A stretch of 6,828 nt of DNA from an uncultured Clostridia bacterium (lineage in GTDB: Bacteria > Bacillota > Clostridia > Oscillospirales > Oscillospiraceae). A model generated the notes under the pieces. That model saw nothing but the letters and a program-made list of their open reading frames with translations, did no database searches and was not told where the DNA came from. Shown here in pieces: positions 5,055 to 6,828 of the stretch (position 1 is the stretch's first letter; every line of letters begins with the position of its first letter). The stretch is from contig CALJDB010000205.1 in the NCBI GenBank assembly GCA_938023775.1, positions 1-6,828 of the forward strand, written 5' to 3'. A program made the position numbers and the translations under genes.

Positions 5055-6300
5055 GCTGCTCGCCCCGGCGGGCGACCGGGAAAAACTGGAAATGGCGCTG
5101 CATTTCGGCGCGGACGCCGTTTATCTCGGCGGCAAGGAATTCGGGCTGCGCGCCTTCGCGGGCAACTTTGCCCCCGACGAGCTGCGCGCGGCGGTCGAGC
5201 TCGCGCACGGAAAGGGTGCGAGGGTCTATATCACGGCGAACATCCTGCCGCATGAGTCCCGCCTTCCGGAGCTGCCGGAATATCTGGAGCAGGCGGCGGC
5301 GAGCGGCGCGGACGCGCTCATCGTCGCCGACCTCGGCGTGATGGCGCTCGCGAAGCGCTATGCGCCGCGCATGGCGCTTCACGTCAGCACCCAGTTCGGC
5401 GTCGTGAACTCCGAGACGGCGAAGATGCTCTTTGACCTCGGCGCGGAGCGGGTCATTCTGGCGCGTGAAATGTCCCTTGCGGACATCGCCGCGCTGCGCG
5501 CCCACACGCCGCCGGAGCTGGAGATCGAGGCGTTCGTCCACGGGGCGATGTGCGTGTCCTTCTCCGGGCGCTGCCTGCTGAGCAACTACATGACCGGGCG
5601 CGACGGAAACGGCGGCGTCTGCGCCCAGCCCTGCCGCTGGCGGTATCACCTCGTGGAGGAGCGCCGTCCGGGGCAGTATTTCGAGATCACCGAGGAGCCG
5701 GACGGGACGCACATCCTCAATTCGCGCGACATGTGTATGATCGCCCATCTGCGCGAGCTGCTGGATGCCGGCGTCACGAGCTTCAAGATCGAGGGCAGAA
5801 TGAAAAGCGCCTATTACGCCGCCGCGAGCACTTACGCTTACCGCGGCGCGCTGGACGACGCCATCGCGGGCAGACCCTTCGACCCGGACTGGCTCGCCGA
5901 GTGCTATAAATTCAGCCACCGGGAGTATTCCACCGGCTTTTATTTCGGCGAGCCGGGGCAGTTTTACCCGGACAGCATGTATTTTGCGGACGCCGAGGTC
6001 GTCGCCGTCGTGGAGTCCTGCGAGGGCACCGAGGCACGGCTCACGGAGCGCAACCGCTTCTCCATCGGCGAGACGCTGGAGCTCGTGAACCCCGGCGAAA
6101 AGCCCCACCGCTTCACCGTCACGGACCTCCGCGACGGCGACGGCGCGCCCATCGACTGCGCCCGCCACCCGATGATGCCCCTGCAAATGGCCCTCCCCGC
6201 CCCCACGGGAAGGCTCAGCATACTCCGGAGACTGGAGGAGCGGGACGCAAGGGAGCGGAGGATGTCGCGGGGGGCGGAACCATCCGGGGCGTCCTGCTGA
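5038..6300 (+). CDS. U32 family peptidase, TrhP/YegQ-like (tRNA hydroxylation)
   Basis: A 420-residue protein of the U32 family. Despite the name, the characterised relatives E. coli YegQ (TrhP) and B. subtilis YrrN/YrrO are needed for 5-hydroxyuridine at tRNA position 34, a prephenate-dependent step. It opens with ELLAPAGDREKLEMALHFGA (residues 5-24) and DAVYLGGKEFGLRA (26-39), typical of the barrel-like domain. The family signature EAFVHGAMCVSFSGRCLLS (164-182) is complete. Cys172, Cys179, Cys195 and Cys199 match the expected four-Cys Fe-S ligand set. Then come NSRDMC (228-233), SFKIEGRMKSAYY (248-260) and REYSTGFYFGEP (295-306). A small beta-rich C-terminal domain (about 315-395) ends in an unusually basic tail. 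Start is ATG 5038 or 5044 (MRPELL), both inside mltG; no good ribosome binding site is visible, so translation is probably coupled. The downstream gene starts 15 nt after the stop. Confidence 0.9.
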   Translation: MTMRPELLAPAGDREKLEMALHFGADAVYLGGKEFGLRAFAGNFAPDELRAAVELAHGKGARVYITANILPHESRLPELPEYLEQAAASGADALIVADLGVMALAKRYAPRMALHVSTQFGVVNSETAKMLFDLGAERVILAREMSLADIAALRAHTPPELEIEAFVHGAMCVSFSGRCLLSNYMTGRDGNGGVCAQPCRWRYHLVEERRPGQYFEITEEPDGTHILNSRDMCMIAHLRELLDAGVTSFKIEGRMKSAYYAAASTYAYRGALDDAIAGRPFDPDWLAECYKFSHREYSTGFYFGEPGQFYPDSMYFADAEVVAVVESCEGTEARLTERNRFSIGETLELVNPGEKPHRFTVTDLRDGDGAPIDCARHPMMPLQMALPAPTGRLSILRRLEERDARERRMSRGAEPSGASC

Positions 6301-6315
6301 AAGGAGCCTTAAGCT

Positions 6316-6801
6316 ATGAAAAAACGCACGATCCTGCTGGTTCTCTGCGTGTTTTTGGCGCTCGGCGCGGGCGGAGCGGCGCTCCGGGCGGCGAATCCGC
6401 GGCGGAACGCGCGCCTGACGCAGACGGCGCTCAAGGAGGCGGTCCTCGGCGCCGGAACGATCTCCGCACAGGCGGAGGGGGAAACACGCTTTCTTGCCTT
6501 CCCACAGACTGTTGTGGAGAGCTTTTTCAGCTCCACGGCGTTTCTGGACCCGGAGAAGGAGGTCCGATCGTCCGGCGAGCCGATTACGCTCGCGCTCGGC
6601 GAAACGCTCACGGCGGAGGTCTTTGAAAACGACCTGCTCCGCGTAACGGACTCCGCGGCGGCATGGAACCGCGAAGGCTCGCGCACTTACGTCCTCAAGG
6701 GGCAGCTCTATTCGCCGCTGCTGGACTATTTCCGCGCATACGGCGCCGCGGACGCGGAAAACGCCGCAGCCCCCGTCCCCGTTTCCTCTGACGCGGCATG
6801 A
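6316..6801 (+). CDS. Secreted or membrane-anchored protein of unknown function
   Basis: The 161-residue product starts with a clear signal sequence: MKKR, then a hydrophobic core (residues 5-20), with a plausible signal peptidase I site after ALRA (about residue 25). If uncleaved it would be an N-terminal anchor. Cys11 does not sit in a lipobox, so it is not a lipoprotein. The mature part has mixed alpha/beta character (TRFLAFPQTVVESFF at 57-71, PITLALGETLTAEVFENDLLRV at 89-110, GSRTYVLKGQLYSPLLDYFRAYG at 121-143) and an Ala/Pro-rich tail. No cysteine remains after the signal and no family motif was recognised. AAGGAG at 6301-6306, 9 nt upstream of ATG 6316, supports the start. It begins 15 nt after the U32 gene and probably belongs to the mltG operon, which suggests, without proving, an envelope role. 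Confidence 0.8.
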   Translation: MKKRTILLVLCVFLALGAGGAALRAANPRRNARLTQTALKEAVLGAGTISAQAEGETRFLAFPQTVVESFFSSTAFLDPEKEVRSSGEPITLALGETLTAEVFENDLLRVTDSAAAWNREGSRTYVLKGQLYSPLLDYFRAYGAADAENAAAPVPVSSDAA

Positions 6802-6828
6802 ATGTCCCCCTTCACATAGCGGAACATC
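6798..6828 (+). CDS. Probable start of a further operon gene, cut by the window end
   Basis: An ATG at 6798-6800 overlaps the TGA of the preceding gene (ATGA) and the frame stays open to the end of the window, giving MNVPLHIAEH. The same ATGA junction is used between the sirtuin and glycosyltransferase genes, so this is a plausible coupled start. The other nearby ATG (6802) meets a stop after five codons. Ten residues are too few to name a family. Confidence 0.4.
   Translation, partial: MNVPLHIAEH

Noticed and set aside
5020..6186. Long minus-strand open frame opposite the U32 gene (388 codons)
   Set aside because: It is an antisense shadow of a highly conserved plus-strand gene, has no recognisable motif and would be rich in Arg, Ala and Val.

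Overview
This 6.8-kb window is GC-rich, gene-dense chromosomal DNA, most likely from a high-GC Firmicute of the Clostridia (Oscillospirales-like gut lineages fit best). The evidence for this is AGGAGG-type ribosome binding sites, a perfect sigma-A-like promoter, a Clostridia-type thymidylate kinase, a Cys/Gly-rich micro-protein of the kind annotated in Clostridia, and an mltG / U32-peptidase neighbourhood like the yrrL-yrrN/yrrO region of Bacillus. The taxonomic call is inference. No mobile element, CRISPR array, rRNA or tRNA was seen.

Layout. (1) 1-600: a terminator hairpin, then a scar in which the first ~80 codons of an Fe-S flavoprotein are joined, out of frame, to the last ~85 codons of an alpha/beta hydrolase, ending at a bidirectional terminator. 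(2) 604-1161, minus strand: a ProX/YbaK-type prolyl-tRNA editing deacylase. It diverges from the next operon across an 84-bp gap holding two overlapping back-to-back promoters. (3) 1246-3337, plus strand: a tightly coupled operon of a Sir2 deacylase, a WecG/TagA/CpsF glycosyltransferase and a dTMP kinase, with ATGA-type overlaps. (4) 3336-3531, minus strand: a 44-residue membrane-anchored micro-protein with 11 cysteines and its own terminator, convergent with the dTMP kinase gene. (5) 3532-3740: an intergenic region rich in inverted repeats, two of which interleave. (6) 3741 to the window end, plus strand: an operon of MltG endolytic transglycosylase, a U32 peptidase-family (TrhP-like) protein, a secreted protein of unknown function, and probably the first codons of another gene.

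How it fits together. Most genes are housekeeping: translation fidelity (ProX), tRNA wobble modification (U32), nucleotide supply (Tmk), and cell-envelope polymer synthesis and trimming (TagA-like, MltG). No complete new system is evident. The parts least explained by known families are the 44-residue Cys-rich peptide with its structured flank, the out-of-frame gene fusion at the left end, and the secreted unknown at the right end.
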